A DNA stretch of 64,000 bases. It comes from Nocardia colli (GTDB lineage Bacteria; Actinomycetota; Actinomycetes; Mycobacteriales; Mycobacteriaceae). The notes beneath the pieces were generated by a model that was not told the origin of the DNA, did no database searches, and saw only the letters and a program-made list of their open reading frames with translations. Location of the stretch: positions 930,001-994,000 of the forward strand of contig NZ_VXLC01000003.1 of NCBI RefSeq assembly GCF_008704205.1, written 5' to 3'. The position numbers and the translations under genes were made by a program. Below are positions 1-8,549 of the stretch, piece after piece (the first letter of the stretch is position 1; each line of letters starts with the position of its first letter).

Positions 1-184
1 GCAGCAGATACAGCAGCGTCCGCGCGTTGATCAGTGCGTCGATCCCCTCCTCGCTCACCACACAATCGACTGCGGGAAGCTCGATCGGAATGTCGACCAG
101 CAGCAACAACTGCGCGATCCGCGCGTGGTTGGCCTTGGTCAATTCGTCGAACCGCGCAACCGGGTCATCGTCATGGTCGCCCAC
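1..184 (-). CDS. Hypothetical protein, N-terminal part only
   Basis: A GTG start at 184 is preceded on the minus strand by a GAAAGGGGG ribosome site about 7 bases away, and the frame stays open to the window edge (61 codons). The visible part is acidic at the start (GDHDDDP) and then reads as a helical, leucine-rich stretch. I do not recognise the family. The gene is cut by the window, so its length and function cannot be judged. Confidence 0.6.
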   Translation of the reverse strand, partial: MGDHDDDPVARFDELTKANHARIAQLLLLVDIPIELPAVDCVVSEEGIDALINARTLLYLL

Positions 185-453
185 GGACCGCCCCCTTTCA
201 GGGTTGGATGAGAACGCTTGCCAGAATCCATCGCGAAAGGCACAACCCGCCACCCGTCCGGCTTTCCTGCGCACGTAGGTAACACGTCGTCGACATGGAT
301 GCCCCCACTGCGCCGGATCAGCGGCCAAAGGCGATCCGGCGCATGACATGCACCACCGCAATCGACGGCGTCCGGCGGCGAATGCGGCCTGGGCGCCTCG
401 TCATTCAGCCTGCGTACCGGCTGCTTTCCGTTTTGTCCGAAGTCTCATTCGAC
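185..453. other. Intergenic region, no gene seen
   Basis: This stretch separates the edge gene from the end of the SDR gene. It holds the upstream region of the edge gene and, at 433-454, one copy of the dispersed GACTTC repeat. No plausible gene was found; open frames here lack ribosome sites and recognisable products. Confidence 0.5.
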
Positions 454-454
454 T
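433..454 (-). repeat. Dispersed repeat copy 1 (GAGACTTCGGACAA type)
   Basis: On the minus strand this reads AAGTC-GAATGA-GACTTCGGACAA and lies directly after the stop codon of the SDR gene. AAGTC and GACTT can pair as a short hairpin. Near-identical copies occur at 11170-11191 and, more diverged, at 25102-25133. In copies 1 and 2 the element sits at the 3' end of a leftward gene, which fits a terminator or small mobile repeat. Confidence 0.55.
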
Positions 455-1233
455 TAACGCGGACGCACCGCGTCGAAGGATTCCGGCAGCGTCTGCCCGC
501 CATCGACGACGATCGCCTGGCCGGTGATGTAACCGGCCTCGGCGCTGGCCAGGAACAGCGCGAGGTGGCCGATATCCGCAGGCGAGCCGAGCTTGCCCGC
601 GGGAATGCCGGCGGCCATGTCGGAGAGGTACTGCTCCCCCAGTTGGGCCAGACCCTCGGTACGGATATTGCCGGGCAGGATCGCGTTGACGGTGATGCCG
701 CGCGGCGCCAGTTCGATGGCCGCGGTCCGCATGAAGCCCAATTGCGCGGCTTTGGACGCGCCGTAATGCGACCACCCCGGATAGCCGGTGATCGGACCGG
801 TGATGGACGAGGTGATGATCACCCGGCCGGCCGCCGATTCGGTGAGCGATGCCAGGCAGGCCTGCACCGCGAACACCGTGCCCGCGAGATTGACCTCGAG
901 TACAGCTGAGAATTGTTCAGCGGACATGTCGGCGAGCGCGGCCTGGGGCATGATTCCGGCGTTCGCGCAGAGCACATCGATTCCGCCGAACTCTTCGGTG
1001 ACCGTGGCCGCCATCCGGCGACAGGACTGCGCGTCGGTGACATCCGCCGGCACGGCGATGGCGGTCCCCGGTCCGCGAGCGGTCAATTCTTCGGCGGCGC
1101 CGGTCACTTCGGCCGTATTGCGCGCCGCCACCGCGACATTCGCGCCCGCCGCGACGAACACCTGCGCGATGCCGAGGCCGATCCCCCGGCCTGCACCGGT
1201 GACGATGACCGATTTCCCGTTTGTGTCGAACAC
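454..1233 (-). CDS. SDR-family oxidoreductase
   Basis: A 259-residue classical short-chain dehydrogenase, probably an NAD(P)-dependent ketoacyl or alcohol dehydrogenase. The TGAGRGIG cofactor motif is at residues 12-19, NAG at 91-93, the catalytic serine near 142-143 and YGASK (Tyr157, Lys161) further on. The C-terminal GQAIVVDGGQ motif closes the fold. I chose the GTG at 1233 because GAAAGGAC lies 7 bases upstream; a longer open frame only adds non-homologous residues. It is divergent from the gene at 1412, so the 180-base gap probably carries both promoters. The substrate cannot be read from the sequence. Confidence 0.9.
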   Translation of the reverse strand: MFDTNGKSVIVTGAGRGIGLGIAQVFVAAGANVAVAARNTAEVTGAAEELTARGPGTAIAVPADVTDAQSCRRMAATVTEEFGGIDVLCANAGIMPQAALADMSAEQFSAVLEVNLAGTVFAVQACLASLTESAAGRVIITSSITGPITGYPGWSHYGASKAAQLGFMRTAAIELAPRGITVNAILPGNIRTEGLAQLGEQYLSDMAAGIPAGKLGSPADIGHLALFLASAEAGYITGQAIVVDGGQTLPESFDAVRPR

Positions 1234-1411
1234 AGGCAGATGTCCTTTCGACGAGTCCCCCGCCTCGAGCATCGCTTGCGATAAGAGCGCGCGCAATCTG
1301 TCGGCAAATCTACCCGGAACTCCGGTGTGTCGATCGGCACTTGTTTTGACATGCCACACACGGGGACCGATTATGAGATTCACGAATCCGTCAAGGATGA
1401 AGGAAGGCCCG

Positions 1412-2761
1412 ATGCTCGCCTTCGATCCACAGGCTTCAACCAACCGTTCCAACGGAACTGACAAGGCATTTCCCGCGCTCACGCTCACGGAGGCCGAGCG
1501 CTCGGCGCTACACGGACTTGCCGGGTTCCCCTTGCTGGACGCCATACACGGACGTCGCTCCCGCCGATTCCCCATGGGTGGCGCGATTCCGGCCGGGCCG
1601 CTGACCTTTGCCAGCAAGCATCCGCCGCAACCTTTGAGTAATCTCGAGCGGGCGCTGGTGCTCAATACGGTCGCGGGCTGGACCGGCTGGCACTTCGGCA
1701 TCAGCCATCACCCCGCCTACGCGCCGGCCACACCGAATTACTGTGGCACGCCGACCGGCCGGACCTTCGGATCGGCGGCCGGTTTCCACACCAGCGAGTT
1801 CTTCTTCACCGACGACTCCGGCACCTACTTCCTGCCCACCCGCGACGCCACGCCGAGCCAGGACTATCCGCCGAGTGCCGGAGCGACCGAAGCCCAACTC
1901 GGACAACTACTCTCGCGGGTCGTCCGGCTCTCGGACCAGCGCATCACCATCCCGCGCGAGGAGCCGTATCTGGAGGGACACAACACCTGGATCGCCAACC
2001 ATCCGGGATCGTTGCTCGTCATCCCGGTCGCCGATCTGGCGCAACAGACCCTGGCGAATATCGCCTTCTTCACCCAGAACGGTTTCGTCCTCTATGACGA
2101 CGTGCACGGCACGACCATCCCCGGTGTCGAAAACTACCGGGACCGTTTACGTTTCGCCGATCCACTGCCCCTGTCGTTCGTCGAGCAGTACTCCCTGGCC
2201 GAGGCGAGCGCGGAGTTGATGGCCGCGACGCACAACGGGCATTTGCTGCTCGGCGCAATGGGATTGGGCGGCTGGAGCTTCGACGGCATCGACCGGCTGA
2301 CCATGTTGGGTGCGAGCGGGCGGCCCGACGTCCCCGGCCTCGGCTTCCGCTACGACACCGACCCGCGGTGGCCGATGCCGAATCCAACGGGGCTCCCAGG
2401 GACGTTCGAGGCCTACTGCCGGCCGCATTACCCGTCGATGGCCGACGCGGTCGACGCCCTGGCCGAACGCAAGTTCGGTCGCGGCGGGCCCTACCATCCG
2501 GATACACCGGGACCCTTCGCCGACAACGCGCAGGTTCGAGGCTCAGCAGCCCCGTGGGACAAGCGTTTTCGGGAATTGCTCACGTTGCAGGCCACCTATA
2601 TCGATGCGGCGTTCGGCAAGTTCCCCGGCACCGTGCCCAGCGTTTGGATCATGAACTACCTGCAAGCCCAGCACATCGACGTCGAATTCTACGACACGCT
2701 GCTCACCGAGACCGCGGTCCTGGCCACCCACCGCGAGCACCAGCGCATCTGGCACGACTGA
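1412..2761 (+). CDS. Uncharacterised protein, 449 aa
   Basis: A real gene: the ATG at 1412 has GAAGGAAGG just upstream, and the next gene starts 20 bases after its stop, so they probably share a transcript. There is no signal peptide or membrane segment. Residues about 50-95 (RRSRRFP, then PLSNLERAL) loosely recall the RRS...PLS segment of FMN nitroreductases, and Trp/His-rich stretches follow. I cannot assign a family with confidence. A distant nitroreductase-like fold is an inference only. The divergent SDR gene suggests a redox context. Confidence 0.75.
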   Translation: MLAFDPQASTNRSNGTDKAFPALTLTEAERSALHGLAGFPLLDAIHGRRSRRFPMGGAIPAGPLTFASKHPPQPLSNLERALVLNTVAGWTGWHFGISHHPAYAPATPNYCGTPTGRTFGSAAGFHTSEFFFTDDSGTYFLPTRDATPSQDYPPSAGATEAQLGQLLSRVVRLSDQRITIPREEPYLEGHNTWIANHPGSLLVIPVADLAQQTLANIAFFTQNGFVLYDDVHGTTIPGVENYRDRLRFADPLPLSFVEQYSLAEASAELMAATHNGHLLLGAMGLGGWSFDGIDRLTMLGASGRPDVPGLGFRYDTDPRWPMPNPTGLPGTFEAYCRPHYPSMADAVDALAERKFGRGGPYHPDTPGPFADNAQVRGSAAPWDKRFRELLTLQATYIDAAFGKFPGTVPSVWIMNYLQAQHIDVEFYDTLLTETAVLATHREHQRIWHD

Positions 2762-2781
2762 CTCCCAGCCGAAGGAAACCC

Positions 2782-4092
2782 ATGGCGCACAGACTCATTC
2801 GCTGGATCACGGCAACCATCATGGTCGCCACCGCAGTCGCGGCACCGGTCGTGCTCGGCCAGGCCGAACCCGCCGCGGCGGCACTGCCGACCTGTGCCGA
2901 ACCGGAACCCGGCCAAGACTTCGACCGGCGTCCACCCCGGGACCTCGGCTTCGGACCCGGATTCACAGCAGCCTTGGACGCGGTTCGCGCGCAGCGACCG
3001 ACCAATATCGCCGTCAATGTCTACCGCAACGGGTGCCAGGTCTACAGCTCCGAACCTGAGCGCAACGGACTTGCTACGCAAAGCTTTTCGGTAGCCAAAT
3101 CGGTGAGCGCGATGGGCGTCGCCCGGGCCGTTCAGCTCGGTCTGCTCACCCCCGACAGCACAGTCGGCGAGTTCGTGCCGCAGGCCGATCCGGCCCATGC
3201 CGTGGTCACCGTGCGCGACTTGCTCACCATGACGGCCGGCACCGACTACGACGTCACACGCGATTACGGCGCGGCCTACGTGAACAACCTCGACGACTGG
3301 CTCAGCAGGCCGATCGTGCACCCGCCGGGCACCTACTTCCAATACGACCAGTCGCTGCCCGCCGTGCTCGATCGGCTGGTCGCGCGGGCGTCCGGGACAC
3401 CTTTCCGGGAATTCGTCCGCACCGAACTGTTCGGCCCGCTCGGCATCGGCGACCAGGAGTGGCAGTGGCTGCCCTCGTCCGACGGTGACGTCGCCGGATA
3501 CTGGAATCTGTGGACCGCGGCCCGCACCTACGCCAAGCTCGGTGAACTCATGCGACTGGGCGGCGCCTGGCACGGAAACCATTTGCTGGCACCGGAATTC
3601 ATCGACCAGGTGGCCCGGCCGACACCGGCCAACGGCCACTACGGCCTGATGTTCTGGACCAACGCGGGAACCACCGGTACCACGCCGATGACGATGCAGG
3701 ACCGGCGCGAGATCAGCGGTCGATTCGTCCCCGGCGCACCGGATTCCCTCTACGGAATGTGGGGCATCCTAGGGCAGCGGGTGATGATCGAACCGGAAGC
3801 AGGCATCGTCATCCAGGCCAGCGGCGCGGAGGTGATCGGGCAGCGTGACCCGATCGACGCCGCACTGAATCTCTGGGACGGCGACGCCCGCCTCGACTGG
3901 CTGCTCACCCAGGCCGTCTTCACCAATACCCTCGACCCACAGCCACTTTCGCCGATCCCATTCGGCGGTGAGACCGCACACGGCTGGGCACCCGACCAAG
4001 GCCTGCTGCACACCCTGTTCCATCCCGAACAGCTACTCGGCATGACCGACCCGACCCGGCGGATCCTGGAATGGCTGCAAAGCATGCGCTGA
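2782..4092 (+). CDS. Exported beta-lactamase-fold serine hydrolase
   Basis: This 436-residue protein belongs to the class C beta-lactamase/DD-peptidase-like hydrolases. A signal peptide (basic start, hydrophobic residues 9-25, then small residues) indicates export. The nucleophile motif SxxK is visible as S103-V-A-K106. The usual YxN motif appears as YDQ at 188-190, and no clear KTG box is seen. It is therefore more likely an esterase or peptidase relative than a true antibiotic-degrading beta-lactamase. The ATG follows GAAGGAAA by 6 bases. It probably forms an operon with the upstream unknown gene. Confidence 0.85.
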   Translation: MAHRLIRWITATIMVATAVAAPVVLGQAEPAAAALPTCAEPEPGQDFDRRPPRDLGFGPGFTAALDAVRAQRPTNIAVNVYRNGCQVYSSEPERNGLATQSFSVAKSVSAMGVARAVQLGLLTPDSTVGEFVPQADPAHAVVTVRDLLTMTAGTDYDVTRDYGAAYVNNLDDWLSRPIVHPPGTYFQYDQSLPAVLDRLVARASGTPFREFVRTELFGPLGIGDQEWQWLPSSDGDVAGYWNLWTAARTYAKLGELMRLGGAWHGNHLLAPEFIDQVARPTPANGHYGLMFWTNAGTTGTTPMTMQDRREISGRFVPGAPDSLYGMWGILGQRVMIEPEAGIVIQASGAEVIGQRDPIDAALNLWDGDARLDWLLTQAVFTNTLDPQPLSPIPFGGETAHGWAPDQGLLHTLFHPEQLLGMTDPTRRILEWLQSMR

Positions 4093-4198
4093 CCGTAATC
4101 GAGTCATAGCGACCGGGTTGCGCCTGAATGCCGGCCGACGCCGCGCGGGACCCGCGGACTTAGGTTGCTCTTGGATTACTGCCGTACCGTCCGGGCCC

Positions 4199-5296
4199 AT
4201 GGCGCGTGCGCAGATTGTGGTCTGGGTAGTTCTCGTCTCGCTGATCCTGCTCGTCGCCGAGCTGCTGGAGCAGGTACGGTTTCCGGCCGCGCAGATGATC
4301 GTCGCGATGCTCGCGGGTGCGGCCCTCGCGCTGTTCGGGAAGGTGCCCGCGCCGCTGCCGAACACCGTCGCCACCGGCGTGCAAGCGATGCTCGGGGTGA
4401 TGATGGGCAGCTATCTGCAGATCGAACTGCTCGCCAAGGTGGGGTGGCAGTTGGCTCCGGTCGCCGCGGTCGCGGTGGTCAGCCTGGGCGTCAGTGTGGT
4501 CGCGGCGCTGCTGTTCACCCGGTTCACCGGGGTGGATCTGCCCACTGCCACCCTCGGCCTGCTCGCCGGCGGCTCGGCCGCCATGGTCAGCGCGGCCGAC
4601 GACGCGGGCGCCGACGCTCGCGCGGTGGCCTTCATGCAGTACCTGCGCGTCGCGGTGGTCGCGGCCACCGCGCCCGCGATCGCCCTCGTCCTGCGCGACG
4701 ACCACCTCGGCTCCGGCGGCGACAGTTCTATCGGTGACGCGATCGACAAAGCGCTGCCGCATTGGGCCCTCGTCGGCCGTGGCGACCAGGTCGCCGGATT
4801 GAGCATCGCGATCGTGCTCGCGATAGCGGGATCGTGGCTGGGCAAGCGGCTGCGGCTGCCGACCCCGACCCTGATGGGGCCGATGCTCGCCACCGCCGTG
4901 CTGACCTCGCTCGGCCTCACCCACGGGTTCGCGCCGACCAACCTGCTGCGCGACGTGTTGTTCGTGTTGATCGGGTTCGAGATCGGCGCGCGGTTCAGCA
5001 GGCCGGTGATCGTCGAGATGGCCCGCCTGATCCCGGCGGTGCTCGGCGCTATCGTCGCCCTGTGCGGCGTCGTCGCGGCCATCGGCTTCGCGGTCGCCGC
5101 CCGCACCGGGTTGGAATGGTCCGACGTCTATCTGGCCACCACGCCGGGCGGTATCAATGCCGTGCTCGGCGTCGCGGAGTCGATGAACGCCGACGCCACG
5201 CTGATCGCCAGCGTGCAGAGCCTGCGGTTGTTCCTGATGGTGCTGGCCTTGCCGATCATCCTCGCCGTGCTCCGATCCCGTCGAAGGGCTGAGTAA
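4199..5296 (+). CDS. AbrB-family membrane protein
   Basis: A 365-residue membrane protein with about ten hydrophobic segments arranged as two related halves, as in the AbrB/'ammonia monooxygenase' duplication family. GLLAGGSAAMVSAADDAGAD in the first half and TTPGGINAVLGVAESMNADA in the second are the matching repeat motifs. Members are putative transporters or regulators of unknown substrate. The ATG at 4199 starts the first transmembrane segment directly. No good ribosome site is visible, and the frame is open back to 4118, so the start is uncertain. It converges on the hydrolase at 5300 with only 3 bases between the stops. Confidence 0.85.
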   Translation: MARAQIVVWVVLVSLILLVAELLEQVRFPAAQMIVAMLAGAALALFGKVPAPLPNTVATGVQAMLGVMMGSYLQIELLAKVGWQLAPVAAVAVVSLGVSVVAALLFTRFTGVDLPTATLGLLAGGSAAMVSAADDAGADARAVAFMQYLRVAVVAATAPAIALVLRDDHLGSGGDSSIGDAIDKALPHWALVGRGDQVAGLSIAIVLAIAGSWLGKRLRLPTPTLMGPMLATAVLTSLGLTHGFAPTNLLRDVLFVLIGFEIGARFSRPVIVEMARLIPAVLGAIVALCGVVAAIGFAVAARTGLEWSDVYLATTPGGINAVLGVAESMNADATLIASVQSLRLFLMVLALPIILAVLRSRRRAE

Positions 5297-5299
5297 GCG

Positions 5300-6046
5300 C
5301 TATCGGTACTGCTCGGTGATCAGCTCCGCGACCACCTCCGGCCTCTCGACCATGAGCAGGTGGCCTGCTCGATCGATGATCCGATGGTCGGCGGCAAGCT
5401 CGATCGCCAGCTTCCGATGGCCGTTGACCCACCACCGAGCGCCGCGGTGGCGTGCCGCGGTGACGATCATGGTCGGGGCGCAGAGCCGCGGGTGTCGGCG
5501 GCGCAGCCCGATGAGATCGGCGGCGAGGGTGGAATAGCTGTTCCATTCGGTGACGCTTCGCGCCAAATAGTCACTGTCATTGAGTGATTCGGCGATTTCG
5601 GCGACTTGCCCGGCGCTCAGCCGACGCAGCAGCAGCGGTTGGAGTACACGAAAGAGTCGCGATCCACGATGGTTGCGCGACAGCAGTCCGGCGACCCGAT
5701 CGACCATCGAGGCACGCGCAGAATGCAACGGTCCCAAAGGCTTTCGGCGGCTGACCGCAATGCTCGGATCGATCAGGACGAGCCGGTCGACACTGCCCGG
5801 ACAGCACCGGGCCAGCGCCTCCGCGCCGAACGCGCCCATCGAATGCGCGACCAGCACCACGGTTTCCCGCGCCGAACGCCGGCCGATCAGCCGCGCCAGT
5901 TCGGCTACTTCGCGATGCAGGTCGATGGCGACCGTCGGGCGCCGGTAGTGGACGACGGTGACCGCCGGATCGAGCAGCTCGGTCACCGGCGTCCACAAGC
6001 CGGGCAGGCTGCCGAGGCCACCGACGATGACGACGGTCGCGGTCAT
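5300..6046 (-). CDS. Alpha/beta hydrolase
   Basis: A 248-residue alpha/beta-hydrolase-fold enzyme. The oxyanion-hole region VGGLGS lies at 8-13, the nucleophile elbow AHSMG places Ser69, and the catalytic His is probably His229 in RAGHLLMVERP. No signal peptide is present, so it should be cytoplasmic. It overlaps the upstream DUF998-like remnant by 4 bases, which suggests the two were once co-translated. The substrate is unknown; ester, thioester or lactone hydrolysis are all possible. Confidence 0.85.
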   Translation of the reverse strand: MTATVVIVGGLGSLPGLWTPVTELLDPAVTVVHYRRPTVAIDLHREVAELARLIGRRSARETVVLVAHSMGAFGAEALARCCPGSVDRLVLIDPSIAVSRRKPLGPLHSARASMVDRVAGLLSRNHRGSRLFRVLQPLLLRRLSAGQVAEIAESLNDSDYLARSVTEWNSYSTLAADLIGLRRRHPRLCAPTMIVTAARHRGARWWVNGHRKLAIELAADHRIIDRAGHLLMVERPEVVAELITEQYR

Positions 6047-6698
6047 CGGTTTCGGCTGTCTCGCAACAGCATTACTCCGGTCAGCACCAGCGCGCAGCTG
6101 ATCACACCGACCTGTGCGCGTTGGGCCACACCGAGATACAGGTCGTCACCGCCGAATGCGATGGCGGCCAGGGTCCACATCGAGGTGCCGAGCACCGCGG
6201 CGACCAGCACGGCACCGAGCGTTCGGAACCGGTGCAGGCGAGGACGATACCGGCTGAGCAGATACAATGCGCCGATCAAGACCACCGCCGCGATCGAAGC
6301 CACCGAGCTGGTCATGGTGTGCAGCGCGTGATGCAGCGGCACGGTGCGCGCTGCCTCGGCGGCCGCACATGTCGGGTCGTGCGTCGGAGTGCAGCTCAAC
6401 GGCCAGACCGTGTCCATGATCGTCGCCACGCGAATACCGCCAGCGCTGTGCTGCCGACGAGCGTCGGCCATCGGCTGCCGCGGTGCGGACGGGCGCGCAC
6501 CGCCAACGACCAAGCGAGAGCACAGAACAGCGCAAGCACGCCGGCCGCGGCATCGGAGATCCGGAAGAACATGGCATTGCGCTCCCCCTCCGCGGCGAGT
6601 TCGGCGAAACCCTCGTTGTCCGACGGTGCAAATGTCTCCTCGGGTGACGTCCGGACTCGCCCCGCGGTCAGCGAACGGTGAGCGCCGGTCCAGGGCAA
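6043..6698 (-). pseudogene. Frameshifted DUF998-like membrane protein
   Basis: Two overlapping minus-strand frames together make one DUF998-like membrane protein. The upstream frame (6698 to about 6425) has a loop with SDNEGFAEL and two hydrophobic segments ending LVGSTALAVFA. The downstream frame (about 6440 to 6043) resumes with MDTVWPLSCTPTHDPTCAAA, a conserved-looking Cys/Pro loop, and three more membrane segments. The shift falls near 6425-6445. A first membrane segment that the family normally has also seems missing, and only a TTG at 6698 could start it. Either a sequencing error or true decay would explain it. That the halves belong together is inference. Confidence 0.6.
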
Positions 6699-7189
6699 GA
6701 CGTCACCGCGGCGGTCTGATTACCGTCGGGGTGGGTGGTCGTCACCTTTTCGAAGTAAGTCACCGGGAACACTCCGGAACGGTTCGGTGTGAAGGTTGCA
6801 TTATCTATTTCGCCCTCGCTGTAGCTCGTGTATTCCACTCGGCCACTGCCGATCGCGGGCGTCTCGACCCATCGATCAACGCTGGTGGTGCTGAACGGAG
6901 CCCGCGGCAACATGTCTTCGATCAGCATCTGCGGCACCGCTGCCGCCCAATTGACTTCGGATTTCCATTCCTCGCCGGCCGGTTGCGCGTAGAGCGTCTG
7001 TTTACAGGTGGCCAGCACCGTCACCTCCTGCCCCACCGAAGCCGTGGCCGGGGTAACGGTGACCCGGTCGGGAATGGGCTGGGCCTGCGGCGGGAACGGT
7101 ACCCAATGATCGCTACCCGCCTGTGCGGGCGCGGCGACCAGGACAGTCGCGATCACACCCGCGACGAGAACACCCGCGATTGCTCGCAT
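6668..7189 (-). CDS. Small secreted protein, unknown function
   Basis: A 173-residue exported protein. The ATG at 7189 has a strong GGAGGG site. Residues 1-24 form a signal peptide ending in AQA. The mature part contains an immunoglobulin-like beginning (ITVTPATASVGQEVTV type) and two cysteines, one near residue 64 and one near the C-terminus, which may form a disulfide. I do not recognise a specific family. Its 3' end overlaps the 5' end of the DUF998-like remnant by about 30 bases. Confidence 0.8.
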   Translation of the reverse strand: MRAIAGVLVAGVIATVLVAAPAQAGSDHWVPFPPQAQPIPDRVTVTPATASVGQEVTVLATCKQTLYAQPAGEEWKSEVNWAAAVPQMLIEDMLPRAPFSTTSVDRWVETPAIGSGRVEYTSYSEGEIDNATFTPNRSGVFPVTYFEKVTTTHPDGNQTAAVTSCPGPALTVR

Positions 7190-7461
7190 GAAATCCCTCC
7201 TGAATATTCGGTTCGAGACCAGCTCATCGATCGCTGCGCGCTGCCCCCAAACTAACCGAAACCCGCGTGGCACCACGGTTTCAAAAGGGTCACGAAATCC
7301 AGTGGTGAAATGCGCTCAGGAATTAAGTGAAGAATTCATCCCGAGTGAACTGCACGCACATACTCTGCAGGACACCCTTCAGGATCGGTGCGCCATAAGT
7401 TGTCGGCGCGAACGCGAGTGTCTACGCCATCGAAAGCGGTGTGAGCACGACATTGCCGACT

Positions 7462-8217
7462 CTAGGACGAATAACTCGCGCCGTCGGCGGCCGTGCGGGC
7501 GGCGTCCAGCTCGCGCCCGAGGCGGTGTCCGATCGGGCGTAGTTGTCGCACAAGGGTTTCGGGTCGCTCCAGTCGGGCTGCCGTGGTGGACAGAGTGAGT
7601 CCGGCCAGCAAGGTGGCGTCGGATCCGCGTACGGGCACCGCGAGGCAGCCCGCCAAGGGTTGGGCCGGATCGAGGTGAACCGCGAAGCCACGGCTGCGGG
7701 TTTCGGGGTCGCGGTGGTGCTCGGCGAGGATCAGTCGCCCGGGTGCCGAATGGTGCGGATCGCGGATCAACAGATCGGCCGTCACGAGCGGAACGTCCGG
7801 GTCGGCGTCGAGCACGAGTACCGCGGGCACCGCTGCGTCGCCGCGCTGGTAGCCCATCAGATGGATGCCGCCGCGCTCGGTGCGCCGAAGCTCGCCGAGC
7901 AGTGCGGACACCCGGGCCGGCAACGGCGTGGCAACGGTGACGACCGGCCGCTCGATACCGCCGCGAAGTCCGGCCGCCTTGGCGCCGAGCGCGAATCCGG
8001 AGAGGTCCGGCAGCCGGGTCAGATATCCCTGCTGCACGAGCGTGTTCACGGTGTCGTAGGTGGTCGCCGCCGACATGCCCAGGGCGTCACCGAGTTCCCG
8101 CACGGTCACGCCCGGTCCCCGTGCGGCCACCGCCTCGAGCACTTTCAGCGCGTTGACCACCGGGGCCGAATTGCGCCGGCCGCCACCGCCGCGAGCCGCG
8201 GATCCACGCAGCGTCAC
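7462..8217 (-). CDS. IclR-family transcriptional regulator
   Basis: A 251-residue regulator with an N-terminal winged helix (NALKVLEAVAARGPGVTVRE, about residues 22-80) and a C-terminal IclR effector domain. The GTG at 8217 follows AGGAGGTGG by 6 bases; the longer open frame upstream is not supported. It is strikingly similar to the regulator at 10040: both contain VLVLDADPDVP, GCLAVPVR and LPDLSGFALG. The two paralogues bracket the APC permease at 8550, so both probably respond to the transported compound or its product. Confidence 0.9.
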   Translation of the reverse strand: MTLRGSAARGGGGRRNSAPVVNALKVLEAVAARGPGVTVRELGDALGMSAATTYDTVNTLVQQGYLTRLPDLSGFALGAKAAGLRGGIERPVVTVATPLPARVSALLGELRRTERGGIHLMGYQRGDAAVPAVLVLDADPDVPLVTADLLIRDPHHSAPGRLILAEHHRDPETRSRGFAVHLDPAQPLAGCLAVPVRGSDATLLAGLTLSTTAARLERPETLVRQLRPIGHRLGRELDAARTAADGASYSS

Positions 8218-8549
8218 GATCGACCACCTCCTGTCCCCGACCGAAGGCCCAGCGGATAACCATATACGTAACCGCAAGTAGCATTAACCAGAAGAATGCT
8301 ACAGGCGCGTTTTATTGGGAATCAAGAGCTGGATACCGGTTCGTTATCGCAGTCCACTGCATCACGGCCACCACCTAGCCAACTGCCGTGACGGGGCGCT
8401 ACCGGATCTGTGGTGCTCACCACAAACTCCGAGCAGATTCCTACGGATGCGTACCATTCAACAGACGCGCGTTGCGACTACGCCACCCCAGCGGTAACGA
8501 CCGGCATCCCCTCGAACGGGCAGCTGAGTGAGCGGAAGGGGTTCCATCC
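8218..8549. promoter_or_regulatory. Divergent control region of IclR and permease
   Basis: The region between the leftward IclR gene and the rightward permease. A perfect inverted repeat, GTAGCATT (8278-8285), 9-base spacer, AATGCTAC (8295-8302), is the best operator candidate. A similar half-site GTACCATT occurs at 8452-8459, nearer the permease. No gene is seen here. Assignment of the sites to the IclR proteins is inferred from position only. Confidence 0.5.

Noticed and set aside
454..1701. 415-residue version of the SDR protein
   Set aside because: The first 156 residues are unlike SDRs and run across the divergent promoter region and start of the gene at 1412.
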